The translations under genes were made by a program, and so were the position numbers. This document shows positions 1 through 6,574 of a DNA stretch of 8,801 nt, one piece after another. Numbering within the stretch: position 1 is the stretch's first letter; every line of letters begins with the position of its first letter. A model generated the notes under the pieces. It made no database searches and was not told the DNA's origin. It saw only the letters and a program-made list of their open reading frames with translations. The DNA comes from Bordetella parapertussis. GTDB taxonomy: Bacteria; Pseudomonadota; Gammaproteobacteria; Burkholderiales; Burkholderiaceae_C. The DNA is taken from NCBI GenBank assembly GCA_943328885.2, contig CALQBT020000084.1, positions 1 through 8,801 on the forward strand. Reading direction: 5' to 3'.

Positions 1-313
1 CACCTTCCAGGTGCTGGCCAAGCAGATCGACGACCACCTACGCGCGATGATGCCAGTGTGGAAGGCCAAGTACCCCGGCGTCGAGAACCTGAAGCTGGCG
101 GTGATGGGCTGCATCGTCAACGGCCCTGGCGAGAGCAAACATGCCGACATCGGCATCAGCCTGCCCGGCACAGGCGAGGCACCGGCAGCACCGGTGTTCA
201 TCGACGGTCAGAAGGCGATGACTTTGCGCGGTCCGGCGATCGCGCAGGAGTTCCATCGCATCGTCGAGGGCTATATCGAGCGCCGCTTCGGTGCAGTTGC
301 TGAGGCGCGCTGA
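1..313 (+). CDS. ispG: IspG (GcpE), 4-hydroxy-3-methylbut-2-enyl diphosphate synthase, C-terminal fragment
   Basis: This is the 3' end of ispG; the reading frame enters at base 2 and stops with TGA at 311-313, leaving 103 visible codons. IspG is the cytosolic iron-sulfur enzyme of the MEP isoprenoid pathway that reductively opens methylerythritol cyclodiphosphate to HMBPP. The fragment shows the family's C-terminal cluster motif [10 protein letters not shown]: the cysteine (codon 110-112) corresponds to Cys305 of the E. coli enzyme, and the glutamate seven residues later to Glu312, both ligands of the [4Fe-4S] cluster. The CxxC pair that supplies the other two cysteines lies upstream of the window. 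The remaining tail, with [10 protein letters not shown] and a segment ending in GYIERRF, is normal for the family. hisS follows 78 bases later in the same direction, the order also seen in E. coli (ispG–hisS–yfgM–bamB–der), so co-transcription is likely. Identity is secure; only the left part is missing because of the window edge. Confidence 0.97.
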   Translation, partial: TFQVLAKQIDDHLRAMMPVWKAKYPGVENLKLAVMGCIVNGPGESKHADIGISLPGTGEAPAAPVFIDGQKAMTLRGPAIAQEFHRIVEGYIERRFGAVAEAR

Positions 314-391
314 CGCCGGCCGTTCCCGCTGCGCGATCCTCGCGGGCTGACCCGAATTTGCATTGAGCGGCCCGATTGGGCTCGACAAGAC

Positions 392-1678
392 ATGGCAGAA
401 ACACTGCAAGCCATCAAAGGCATGAACGACATCCTGCCGCCTGAATCCGGGCGTTGGGAATGGTTGGAAGACAAGGTGCGTGCGCTGATGCGCCGCTACG
501 GTTACCTCAACATCCGCACGCCCATCGTCGAGCCCACGCCGCTGTTCGTGCGTGGACTGGGCGAGGTGACCGATATCGTCGAGAAGGAGATGTACTCGTT
601 TGTCGACAGCATGAACGGTGACCTGCTGACGCTGCGCCCGGAGAACACGGCCGGCGTGGTGCGTGCGGCGATCGAGCACTCGATGCTCTACGACGGCGGC
701 AAGCGCTTGTTCTACATCGGCCCGATGTTCCGCCACGAGCGGCCGCAGCGCGGGCGCTACCGCCAGTTCCACCAGGTGGGGGTGGAGGCCTTGGGTTTCG
801 GCGGGCCCGAGACCGATGCCGAGGTGATCCTGATGGCGCGTGCGCTGTGGCGCGACCTGGGTCTGGCCGATGTAAGGCTGGAGATCAACAGCCTGGGGGT
901 GCCCGATGAGCGCCGTGCGCACCGCGTTGCGCTGATCGACTACTTCGAATCCCATGCTGAGGAACTCGACGCCGAGGCCCAGCGCCGCCTGCACAACAAC
1001 CCGCTGCGCATCCTCGACACCAAGAACCCGGCGATGCAGGACCTGGTCAATGCCGCGCCGCAACTGATGAGTTTTCTGGGTGAAGGCTCTCTCAAACACC
1101 TGGACGCCGTCAGGTCTGCGCTCGACGCCGTCGGCCAGCCCTACACGATCAATCCAAGGTTGGTACGGGGCATGGACTACTACACCCACACGGTGTTCGA
1201 GTGGATGAGCCCCAAGCTCGGTGCCCAGGGCACGATTTGCGGCGGCGGACGCTATGACGGCTTGGTCGAGATGATTGGCGGCAAGCCGGCACCGGGTGTG
1301 GGCTGGGGCATGGGGCTCGAACGGGTGCTCGATCTGCTGCAGCAAAGCGGCATCGAGCCACCCGTCGAGCACCCCGATGCCTACGCCGTTTTGCCCGATG
1401 CCGCAGCCTTGAGCCCGGCCATTGCGGTGGTGGAGGCGCTGCGGGCGGTTGGCGTTGCGGTGGTGATGCATGCCGGCGGCAGCGCTGGCCTGGGCAGCAT
1501 GAAATCACAGTTCAAGAAAGCCGATGCCAGTGGCGCCCGCCATGCGCTGGTATTTGGCGGCAACGAACTCGCGCAAGGCATGGTTGGCGTCAAGCCACTG
1601 CGTGACGCCACCGGGCCACAGGTGCTGCGACCCCTGGCTGGCGTCGCCGACTGGGCGCATGAACTGCGCAACGCATAA
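392..1678 (+). CDS. hisS: Histidyl-tRNA synthetase
   Basis: This 428-residue class II aminoacyl-tRNA synthetase charges tRNA-His with histidine in the cytosol, and its length is typical for bacterial HisRS. Visible motifs in order are the N-terminal [10 protein letters not shown] (9-18), TLRPENTA (80-87), class II motif 2 around [17 protein letters not shown] (112-128), the histidine-binding [14 protein letters not shown] (257-270) with the catalytic Arg259, the HisB motif GGGRYDGL (284-291), and motif 3 [10 protein letters not shown] (304-313). The C-terminal part from about residue 330 is the alpha/beta anticodon-binding domain. The ATG at 392 places the KGMNDILP motif at the usual distance from the start; no strong Shine-Dalgarno sequence is visible upstream. 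This is the true synthetase and not the paralogue HisZ, because both histidine-binding motifs and motif 2 are intact. A short hairpin and yfgM follow directly. Confidence 0.99.
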   Translation: MAETLQAIKGMNDILPPESGRWEWLEDKVRALMRRYGYLNIRTPIVEPTPLFVRGLGEVTDIVEKEMYSFVDSMNGDLLTLRPENTAGVVRAAIEHSMLYDGGKRLFYIGPMFRHERPQRGRYRQFHQVGVEALGFGGPETDAEVILMARALWRDLGLADVRLEINSLGVPDERRAHRVALIDYFESHAEELDAEAQRRLHNNPLRILDTKNPAMQDLVNAAPQLMSFLGEGSLKHLDAVRSALDAVGQPYTINPRLVRGMDYYTHTVFEWMSPKLGAQGTICGGGRYDGLVEMIGGKPAPGVGWGMGLERVLDLLQQSGIEPPVEHPDAYAVLPDAAALSPAIAVVEALRAVGVAVVMHAGGSAGLGSMKSQFKKADASGARHALVFGGNELAQGMVGVKPLRDATGPQVLRPLAGVADWAHELRNA

Positions 1679-1680
1679 TC

Positions 1681-1698
1681 CCCGGTTCGATCACCGGG
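1681..1698 (+). other. Short GC-rich hairpin between hisS and yfgM
   Basis: CCCGGT at 1681-1686 and ACCGGG at 1693-1698 form a perfect 6-base-pair stem around a 6-base loop, starting two bases after the hisS stop codon. No T run follows (the next bases are CAAAGAC), so it does not look like an intrinsic terminator. It ends about 10 bases before the AGG (1709-1711) that probably serves as yfgM's ribosome binding site. It could slow 3' exonucleases or adjust yfgM translation, but a stem this short can also arise by chance in GC-rich DNA. Confidence 0.4.
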
Positions 1699-1717
1699 CA
1701 AAGACAACAGGCGCTTC

Positions 1718-2386
1718 ATGGCGAATCCACTCGACCTGCAAGAGCAGGAACAACTAGACGACATCAAGGCCTTCTGGAAGCAGTACGGCAACCTGATCAC
1801 CTGGTTGATCACAGCCTGTTTGCTAGCTTATGCCGGATGGAATGGCTGGGGCTGGTACCAGCGTGATCAGGCGAAAAAGGCCAGCGTCATGTTCGACGAA
1901 CTCGACAAGGCGGCTGTGGCGGGCGACGCCGACAAGGCGGGGCGGGTCTTCGTCGATCTGAGGGAGCGCTATGGCCGCACTGGCTTGGCCCAACAAGGTG
2001 GCTTGCTGGCTGCCAAACTGCAATACGACAAAGGCCAGATCGACGCTGCCAAAGCCAGTCTGAATTGGGTCATCGAAAACGCCAGGGAGGACGAGTACCG
2101 CAGCATCGCGCGACTGCGCCTGGCCGGCTTGATGCTCGACGCCAAGCAGTACGACGCTGCGCTCAAGCTGCTGGACGATATGCCGTCCAAGGAGTTTTCG
2201 GCCCTGGCAGCCGATCGCCGGGGCGATGTGCTGCTGGCGCAGGGCAAGAAGGACCTGGCTTTGGTCGCTTACCAGAACGCATACAAGACGATAGGCGACA
2301 AGCTGGACTATCGCCACTTGATCGAAGCCAAGCTCACCGCGCTGGCCGCGTCGCCCTCATCGGCTGCTTCCGGAGCCGGCAAGTGA
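1718..2386 (+). CDS. yfgM: YfgM-like ancillary SecYEG translocon subunit (tetratricopeptide-like)
   Basis: This 222-residue protein has a short charged cytoplasmic N-terminus, a single membrane anchor at about residues 25-46 (rich in Leu, Ile, Ala and Trp), and a periplasmic part made of helical tetratricopeptide-like repeats. Repeat-like segments include 95-120 (LLAAKLQYDKGQIDAAKAS), 129-152 (RLRLAGLMLDAKQYDAALKL) and 164-190. In E. coli, YfgM associates with the SecYEG translocon and PpiD and supports the handling of secreted proteins; that role is transferred here by family and by position between hisS and bamB. The last 15 residues are an Ala/Ser-rich tail. The start ATG at 1718 has AGG (1709-1711) six bases upstream. 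The stop overlaps the bamB start by one base (TGATG), which suggests translational coupling between two envelope-biogenesis genes. Sequence conservation in this family is low, so the call relies partly on topology and synteny. Confidence 0.93.
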   Translation: MANPLDLQEQEQLDDIKAFWKQYGNLITWLITACLLAYAGWNGWGWYQRDQAKKASVMFDELDKAAVAGDADKAGRVFVDLRERYGRTGLAQQGGLLAAKLQYDKGQIDAAKASLNWVIENAREDEYRSIARLRLAGLMLDAKQYDAALKLLDDMPSKEFSALAADRRGDVLLAQGKKDLALVAYQNAYKTIGDKLDYRHLIEAKLTALAASPSSAASGAGK

Positions 2387-3510
2387 TGCGCCGCTTGGCC
2401 ATCTGCGCGCTGTTGTTTTCGGTCGCCTTGGGCTTGGCGGGTTGTGCGGCCGACAAGCCCAAGCCCACTGCGCTTGAGACTTTCACGCCCAAGATCGTGA
2501 GTCGCCAAGTCTGGAGTTCGAGGCTTGACTCGGTCCAGTTTCCGCTGGCAGTCGTGGTGCGCGACGGCAGCTTCATCGTTGCGGGCACCGATGGCACCGT
2601 GTTGTCCATCGACGCTCAGAGCGGCAGCGAGCGCTGGCGTGGTCGGGTAGGCAGCCCGCTGTCGGCCGGGGTTGGCAGTGACGGCCGCTATGCGGCGGTC
2701 GTGACGCATGACAACGAGTTGGTGGTGATGGACAAGGGCGTGAAGTTGTGGAGCCTGCGCTTGTCCTCTCGCACCAGCACCGCGCCGCTGTTGGCGGGCG
2801 AACGGGTGTTCGTGATCGGCGTCGATCGCGTGGTACACGCGTTCGATGCGATCGATGGCCGCCGGCTGTGGACTTTCCAGCGCGCAGGCGAGGCGCTCAC
2901 GCTGGCCCAGTCGGGTGTGTTGGCGGCGTACAAGAACACCTTGGTAGCCGGTCTTGGCGCGGTGATGCTGGGGCTGGATCCGACCACGGGCAGCGTGCGA
3001 TGGGAGTTGGCCATCAGCTCGCCGCGCGGCACCAACGAGGTCGAGCGGCTGAACGACCTGGTCGGCCCGTTGCTGAGGGTGGGTGACAGCTTGTGCGCGC
3101 GCGCGTTCCAGACCGCAGTCGGCTGCGTCACCGTCAGCGGCAGCGAACGTGCGGCGCTGCGCTGGAGCCGCAATGTCGGGGGTCAGCGGGCCTTGGGTGG
3201 CGATGCTGATCTCGTTTTCGGCGGGGATGCGTCGGACCGACTCAGTGCTTGGCGCTCGGCCAGCGGTGAACTGGCCTGGACCAATGAGCGGCTTCTCTAC
3301 CGCGGTTTGAACGCGCCGCTTGCCACCGCCAAGGCTGTGATATTTGGCGACAGCGAAGGTCAGGTTCACTTTCTTGACCGTGAAGATGGCAAGACCTTGC
3401 TGCGGCTGCCCACCGATGGTTCGGCGGTGGCAGCACAGCCGGTGCTGGCAGGCAGCACGACGCTGGTGGTGACGCGCACTGGCGGGTTGTTTGCCTTCCG
3501 TTCTGAATGA
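2386..3510 (+). CDS. bamB: BamB, outer-membrane protein assembly lipoprotein
   Basis: BamB is the beta-propeller lipoprotein of the BAM complex, which inserts beta-barrel proteins into the outer membrane; it works on the periplasmic face. The 374-residue protein starts with a lipoprotein signal: basic MRR, a hydrophobic stretch, and the lipobox L17-A18-G19-C20. Cys20 is the predicted lipidated residue, with Ala at +2, consistent with outer-membrane sorting. The body contains PQQ-type blade repeats that recur as a short Asp-containing strand, G, then W or a similar residue: examples near residues 65-85 (LSIDAQSGSERW), 111-122, 151-162 (AFDAIDGRRLW), 195-206 (GLDPTTGSVRW), 287-298 (AWRSASGELAW) and 328-339. 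This matches the eight-bladed propeller and usual length. I chose the ATG at 2386 because it gives the signal peptide directly and has GGAG at 2372-2375. The frame stays open far upstream, but those codons overlap yfgM and lack any lipoprotein character. Confidence 0.97.
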   Translation: MRRLAICALLFSVALGLAGCAADKPKPTALETFTPKIVSRQVWSSRLDSVQFPLAVVVRDGSFIVAGTDGTVLSIDAQSGSERWRGRVGSPLSAGVGSDGRYAAVVTHDNELVVMDKGVKLWSLRLSSRTSTAPLLAGERVFVIGVDRVVHAFDAIDGRRLWTFQRAGEALTLAQSGVLAAYKNTLVAGLGAVMLGLDPTTGSVRWELAISSPRGTNEVERLNDLVGPLLRVGDSLCARAFQTAVGCVTVSGSERAALRWSRNVGGQRALGGDADLVFGGDASDRLSAWRSASGELAWTNERLLYRGLNAPLATAKAVIFGDSEGQVHFLDREDGKTLLRLPTDGSAVAAQPVLAGSTTLVVTRTGGLFAFRSE

Positions 3511-3515
3511 ATTCC

Positions 3516-3528
3516 GGGGCTTGGCCCC
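3516..3528 (+). other. Compact GC hairpin between bamB and der
   Basis: GGGGC (3516-3520) and GCCCC (3524-3528) pair perfectly around a TTG loop, five bases after the bamB stop. The following bases are TTGTATCGATTCC, which are richer in T than the surroundings but contain no clean T run. This could act as a weak or partial terminator, or as a 3'-end stabiliser for bamB mRNA. The der ribosome binding site (CGAAGG, 3547-3552) lies downstream of it. Confidence 0.4.
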
Positions 3529-3561
3529 TTGTATCGATTCCCTGAACGAAGGCCCACGACC

Positions 3562-4893
3562 ATGAAACCGGTGATCGCCCTGGTAGGGCGGCCCAACGTG
3601 GGCAAGTCCACTCTTTTCAACCGCTTGACCAAGAGCCGGGACGCGATCGTCGCCGACTTCGCTGGTCTGACCCGCGATCGCCATTACGGCGATGCCAAGC
3701 AGGGCGGGCATGAGTTCATCGTCATCGACACCGGTGGCTTCGAACCCGAAAAGCCGACCGGCATCGTCGCGATGATGGCGCGTCAGACCAAGGCCGCAGT
3801 GGCAGAGGCCGACGCGGTGGTCTTCGTGGTCGATGCGCGCAACGGCGTGTCGGGGCAGGACCACGACATCGCGCGCTATCTGCGCGGTGCCAACAAGCGA
3901 GTGTTGCTGTGCGTCAACAAGGCCGAGGGCCTGAGTGACTCGCCGCTGCTCGCGGAGTTCCACGAACTCGGCATGGGCGAGCCGCACCCGATCTCGGCCT
4001 CTCACGGCCAGGGCATCCGCAGCCTGGTCGACGCGGCCTTGGTCGAATTTGCCGATCCTGAGCCCGAAGATGCCGAGTCTCTGGAGGTCAAGCCCATCCG
4101 GCTGGCAGTGGCCGGACGGCCTAACGTCGGCAAGAGCACGCTGATCAACACTTGGCTTGGCGAGGAACGGTTGGTCGCCTTCGACCAACCCGGCACCACG
4201 CGCGATGCGATCAGCGTGCCTTTCGAGCGTGCCGGGCAGCGGTTTGAACTGATCGACACCGCTGGTTTGCGTCGCAAGGGCAAGGTCTTCGAGGCGATCG
4301 AGAAGTTTTCGGTGGTCAAGACGCTGCAGGCAATCTCGGATGCCAACGTCGTGCTGCTGCTGATCGACGCGACCCAGGGCGTGAGCGACCAGGACGCGCA
4401 CATTGCCGGCTACATCCTCGAGGCCGGCCGCGCCGTGGTGATCGCGATCAACAAGTGGGATGCGGTCGATGCCTATCAGCGTGAGATGCTCGCGCGTTCG
4501 ATCGAGCAACGCCTGTCGTTCCTGAAGTTTGCGCCGGTGCTGCACATCTCGGCGATCAAGCGCCAGGGTCTGGCGCCGGTGTGGAAGGCCATCGCTGACG
4601 CCCATGCCTCGGCGACCCGCAAGATGCCCACACCCATCCTGACCCGATTGCTGCAGGAAGCTGTCGTGCACCAGGCGCCTCAGCGCAGCGGTGCCTTCCG
4701 GCCCAAACTGCGCTATGCCCACCAGGGTGGCATGAACCCGCCCATCGTGGTGATCCACGGCACCGGCTTGGAGCATGTCACCGAGGCCTACAAGCGCTTC
4801 CTCGAGGGCCGGGTGCGTGAGCATTTCAAGCTGGTGGGCACGCCCTTGCGGATCCAGTTCAAGTCGGCGGCCAACCCCTTCGATCAGGGTTGA
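3562..4893 (+). CDS. der: Der (EngA), tandem-domain ribosome assembly GTPase
   Basis: This 443-residue GTPase carries two consecutive G domains and a C-terminal KH-like domain, an architecture unique to Der/EngA. It acts in the cytosol in maturation of the 50S ribosomal subunit. In domain 1, G1 is GRPNVGKST (9-17), the switch I region has GLTRDRHYG (35-43), G3 is DTGGF (56-60) and the G4 position reads NKAE (119-122). In domain 2, G1 is GRPNVGKST (185-193), GTTRDA (211-216) is the switch, G3 is DTAGL (232-236), G4 is NKWD (297-300) and G5 is SA (330-331). The acidic linker PEPEDAES (167-173 region) joins the domains. The KH-like domain runs from about 355 to the end and includes NPPIVVIHG. 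The ATG at 3562 is preferred over a TTG 33 bases upstream because Der proteins begin directly with the first GTPase strand, and CGAAGG (3547-3552) is well placed. Glutamate instead of aspartate in the first G4 is the only unusual residue. Confidence 0.99.
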   Translation: MKPVIALVGRPNVGKSTLFNRLTKSRDAIVADFAGLTRDRHYGDAKQGGHEFIVIDTGGFEPEKPTGIVAMMARQTKAAVAEADAVVFVVDARNGVSGQDHDIARYLRGANKRVLLCVNKAEGLSDSPLLAEFHELGMGEPHPISASHGQGIRSLVDAALVEFADPEPEDAESLEVKPIRLAVAGRPNVGKSTLINTWLGEERLVAFDQPGTTRDAISVPFERAGQRFELIDTAGLRRKGKVFEAIEKFSVVKTLQAISDANVVLLLIDATQGVSDQDAHIAGYILEAGRAVVIAINKWDAVDAYQREMLARSIEQRLSFLKFAPVLHISAIKRQGLAPVWKAIADAHASATRKMPTPILTRLLQEAVVHQAPQRSGAFRPKLRYAHQGGMNPPIVVIHGTGLEHVTEAYKRFLEGRVREHFKLVGTPLRIQFKSAANPFDQG

Positions 4894-4894
4894 A

Positions 4895-4985
4895 TCACGG
4901 GGTCTGGTCGAGGCCGGTGCTTGGGTTCGGACTCTTGCGCAGCGGCTTGGCGCAGGATGTCTCGACCGGTGGCCCGACACCGTGA
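4895..4985 (+). repeat. Long imperfect inverted repeat in the der–hfq intergenic region
   Basis: Three nested pairings can be drawn. TCACGG-g-GTC (4895-4904) pairs with GAC-a-CCGTGA (4976-4985), with one mismatch. GGTCGAG (4906-4912) pairs exactly with CTCGACC (4961-4967). TCTTGCGC (4933-4940) pairs with GCGCAGGA (4950-4957) with one T·G wobble, around a 9-base loop. The right arm has an 8-base bulge (4968-4975) and the left arm a larger internal loop (4913-4932). No T run follows immediately; the nearest is TTTT at 5003-5006, 17 bases beyond the structure. It starts one base after the der stop codon, so it could form in read-through RNA as a processing, stability or attenuation element. Existence of the complementary arms is certain; function is inference. 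Confidence 0.45.
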
Positions 4986-4990
4986 CCTAG

Positions 4991-5020
4991 GCGACCTCTC
5001 GCTTTTCCTGGTGTGATAAG
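4991..5020 (+). promoter_or_regulatory. Weak candidate sigma-70 promoter upstream of hfq
   Basis: GATAAG at 5015-5020 matches four of six bases of the -10 consensus and has an extended -10 TG at 5012-5013. The -35 match is poor (GCGACC at 4991-4996, three of six, 18-base spacing). This is the only gap longer than 100 bases in the window and it separates two clusters that are apart in E. coli, so a promoter for hfq here is expected. The sequence match itself is marginal. Confidence 0.25.
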
Positions 5021-5029
5021 GTCATCTCA

Positions 5030-5044
5030 TTCAAACTTTCAAAC
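5030..5044 (+). repeat. Tandem TTCAAAC direct repeat in the hfq leader
   Basis: TTCAAAC occurs at 5030-5036 and again at 5038-5044, separated by one T, giving an 8-base period. It ends just before the GGAG ribosome binding site of hfq and is AT-rich against a GC-rich background. It may be an RNA-binding or accessibility element in the hfq leader, or it may be chance. Confidence 0.4.
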
Positions 5045-5046
5045 AC

Positions 5047-5050
5047 GGAG
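5047..5050 (+). promoter_or_regulatory. Ribosome binding site that fixes the hfq GTG start
   Basis: GGAG lies seven bases before the GTG at 5058. This supports the GTG start over an in-frame GTG at 5013, which would add 15 residues with no counterpart in Hfq proteins. Confidence 0.7.
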
Positions 5051-5057
5051 CCATATC

Positions 5058-5300
5058 GTGGGCAACAAAGGTCAGCTGCTGCAAGATCCCTTCCTGAACC
5101 TGCTGCGCAAGGAGCATGTGCCGGTTTCGATCTACCTCGTCAATGGCATCAAGCTGCAGGGGCATATTGAATCCTTTGACCAGTATGTGGTGTTGCTGCG
5201 CAACACCGTGACCCAGATGGTCTACAAGCACGCGATCTCCACGGTGGTGCCGGGTCGCCCGGTGACCTTCAGCGCCGCTGAGCCGGCCGAACCGGCTTGA
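5058..5300 (+). CDS. hfq: Hfq, RNA chaperone
   Basis: Hfq is an Sm-like hexameric ring protein that pairs small regulatory RNAs with mRNAs and affects RNA stability. The 80-residue protein has the Sm1 and Sm2 motifs intact. Gln9 and Asp10 line the proximal face (E. coli Gln8 and Asp9), Tyr43 takes the place of E. coli Phe42, and the Sm2 signature Y56-K57-H58 is present. Distal-face residues in the segment VNGIKLQG (28-35) are conserved. The rim segment reads R17-K18-E19-H20 where E. coli has R-R-E-R. The C-terminal tail after the core is short and acidic (SAAEPAEPA), unlike the long tail in enterobacteria but usual for betaproteobacteria. The start is a GTG at 5058, supported by GGAG seven bases upstream and by the conserved [11 protein letters not shown]-terminus. 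hflX follows closely, the same order as in E. coli. Confidence 0.99.
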   Translation: MGNKGQLLQDPFLNLLRKEHVPVSIYLVNGIKLQGHIESFDQYVVLLRNTVTQMVYKHAISTVVPGRPVTFSAAEPAEPA

Positions 5301-5365
5301 CCCGATCCACCGGCAATACGGTGGCCACCTCCAGCAGTCACACCGCCGACCGGCGCGATGATTCG

Positions 5366-6574
5366 ATGCTGACCCGCGAAGGGCCGGCGCGCGTGGTGCT
5401 GGTGGGTGTTGATTTCGGCAAGAGCAAGTCCTTCGACGCAAGCCTCGACGAACTCGCGTTGCTGGCCCAAAGTGCCGGTGATGTGCCGGTCGAGCGGGTG
5501 ATCGCGCGCCGCAAAGCACCCGATGCTGCGCTTTTCGTGGGCAGCGGCAAAGCCGACGAGATCAAGACCTTGGTGCAGATGCATGGTGCCGAATGCGTGA
5601 TCTTCGACCAGGCGTTGTCTCCTGCGCAGCAGCGCAACCTCGAACGTCACATCGGCGTGGCGGTGGCCGACCGAACCGCGTTGATCTTGGAAATTTTTGC
5701 CCAGCGTGCGCAGAGCCATGAAGGCAAGCTGCAGGTCGAACTCGCGCGCCTGCAGTACCTGTCCTCGCGCCTGGTGCGGCGCTGGAGCCACCTGGAGCGC
5801 CAGACGGGAGGTGCCGGCCAGCGCGGTGGGCCTGGCGAGGCGCAGATTGAACTCGACAAGCGCATGATCGGCGAGCGCATCAAGTCTTTGAAGGGCCGGC
5901 TCGACAAGGTCAAGCGCCAGCGCGGCACGCAGCGTGACAAGCGCCGCAACAGCGGTACCTTTCGGGTCTCATTGGTGGGCTACACCAATGCCGGCAAGAG
6001 CACCTTGTTCAATGCGCTGGTCAAGGCGCGTGCGTTTGCCGCCGATCAGCTTTTCGCCACACTCGACACCACCACCCGGTCGCTTTACCTCGAGGCCTTG
6101 AAAGACACGGTGTCGCTGTCGGACACCGTGGGTTTCATCCGCGATCTGCCACACAAATTGGTCGAGGCCTTCGAGGCCACGCTGCAGGAAGCCACCGATG
6201 CCGATCTGCTGCTGCATGTGATCGATGCCTCCAGCCCGGTGCTGCAGCAGCAGCGCGATGAAGTCGAGCGTGTGCTGCACGAGATCGGGGCGACAGAATT
6301 GCCGCAGATTTTGGTGTTCAACAAGTCCGACCAACTCGAAGCGCCGCCACGCGAACTGCAGGATTGGGTCGAAGGCCTGGGCGGCGCGGCGGTGCCCAGG
6401 GTCTTCGTCAGCGCTTTGCAGGCCATCGGCTTGGGGGCGCTGCGAGACTTGATTGCTCAGGCCGCTGGCGCTCAGGGCTTGAATCCACCGGGGCAGGCCC
6501 CAGATTCAGCTGCTGCAGTTTTGGCGGGCGAGTCTGCCGCAGACAATGTTCCTCCACCTTCGCTGATCCCATGA
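5366..6574 (+). CDS. hflX: HflX, ribosome-associated GTPase
   Basis: HflX is a GTPase that binds the 50S subunit and, in E. coli, splits stalled ribosomes during heat stress. From the ATG at 5366 the protein has 402 residues. The N-terminal HflX domain (about 10-140) includes VGSGKADE (58-65) and the conserved block ALSPAQQRNLE (83-93). A basic coiled-coil follows (about 160-195), preceded by the family motif written here RGGPGEAQIE (153-162). The GTPase domain shows G1 GYTNAGKST (205-213), the switch TLDTTTR (232-238), G3 DTVGFI (253-258), G4 NKSD (319-322) and G5 SA (349-350). The last 35 residues are a Pro/Ala-rich tail. The start is uncertain: a TTG at 5297 overlaps the hfq stop (TTGA) and a GTG lies at 5321, adding 23 or 15 residues rich in Ser, Thr and Arg; none of the three has a clear ribosome binding site. 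Family similarity begins only at about residue 9 of the short form. The stop overlaps the hflK start. Confidence 0.97.
   Translation: MLTREGPARVVLVGVDFGKSKSFDASLDELALLAQSAGDVPVERVIARRKAPDAALFVGSGKADEIKTLVQMHGAECVIFDQALSPAQQRNLERHIGVAVADRTALILEIFAQRAQSHEGKLQVELARLQYLSSRLVRRWSHLERQTGGAGQRGGPGEAQIELDKRMIGERIKSLKGRLDKVKRQRGTQRDKRRNSGTFRVSLVGYTNAGKSTLFNALVKARAFAADQLFATLDTTTRSLYLEALKDTVSLSDTVGFIRDLPHKLVEAFEATLQEATDADLLLHVIDASSPVLQQQRDEVERVLHEIGATELPQILVFNKSDQLEAPPRELQDWVEGLGGAAVPRVFVSALQAIGLGALRDLIAQAAGAQGLNPPGQAPDSAAAVLAGESAADNVPPPSLIP

Noticed and set aside
325..346. CCCGC/GCGGG inverted repeat in the ispG–hisS gap as a terminator
   Set aside because: The stem is only five base pairs with a 12-base loop and is not followed by a T run. 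An alternative CGCG pairing competes with it. The 78-base gap otherwise shows no convincing signal.
38..1471. A 477-codon open frame on the minus strand, antisense to ispG and hisS
   Set aside because: Same explanation: low-complexity His/Arg/Ala composition, no motif, and full overlap with two well-supported genes.
2065..2385. 107-codon in-frame extension upstream of bamB
   Set aside because: It overlaps yfgM in another frame, reads as Arg/Gly-rich nonsense, and would bury the lipoprotein signal peptide that starts at 2386.
2308..4980. An 890-codon open frame on the minus strand, antisense to bamB and der
   Set aside because: Its product has no recognisable domain and is rich in His, Arg, Gln and Ala, as expected when the opposite strand of GC-rich, codon-biased genes is translated. 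Both sense genes are unambiguous.
4933..5006. Intrinsic terminator for der using the inner hairpin and TTTT at 5003-5006
   Set aside because: The T tract is short and nearly 50 bases away from the inner stem, too far for rho-independent termination.
6364..6570. In-frame extension upstream of hflK inside hflX
   Set aside because: It overlaps the conserved end of the HflX GTPase domain in a different frame and has Arg/Gly-rich composition without family similarity.
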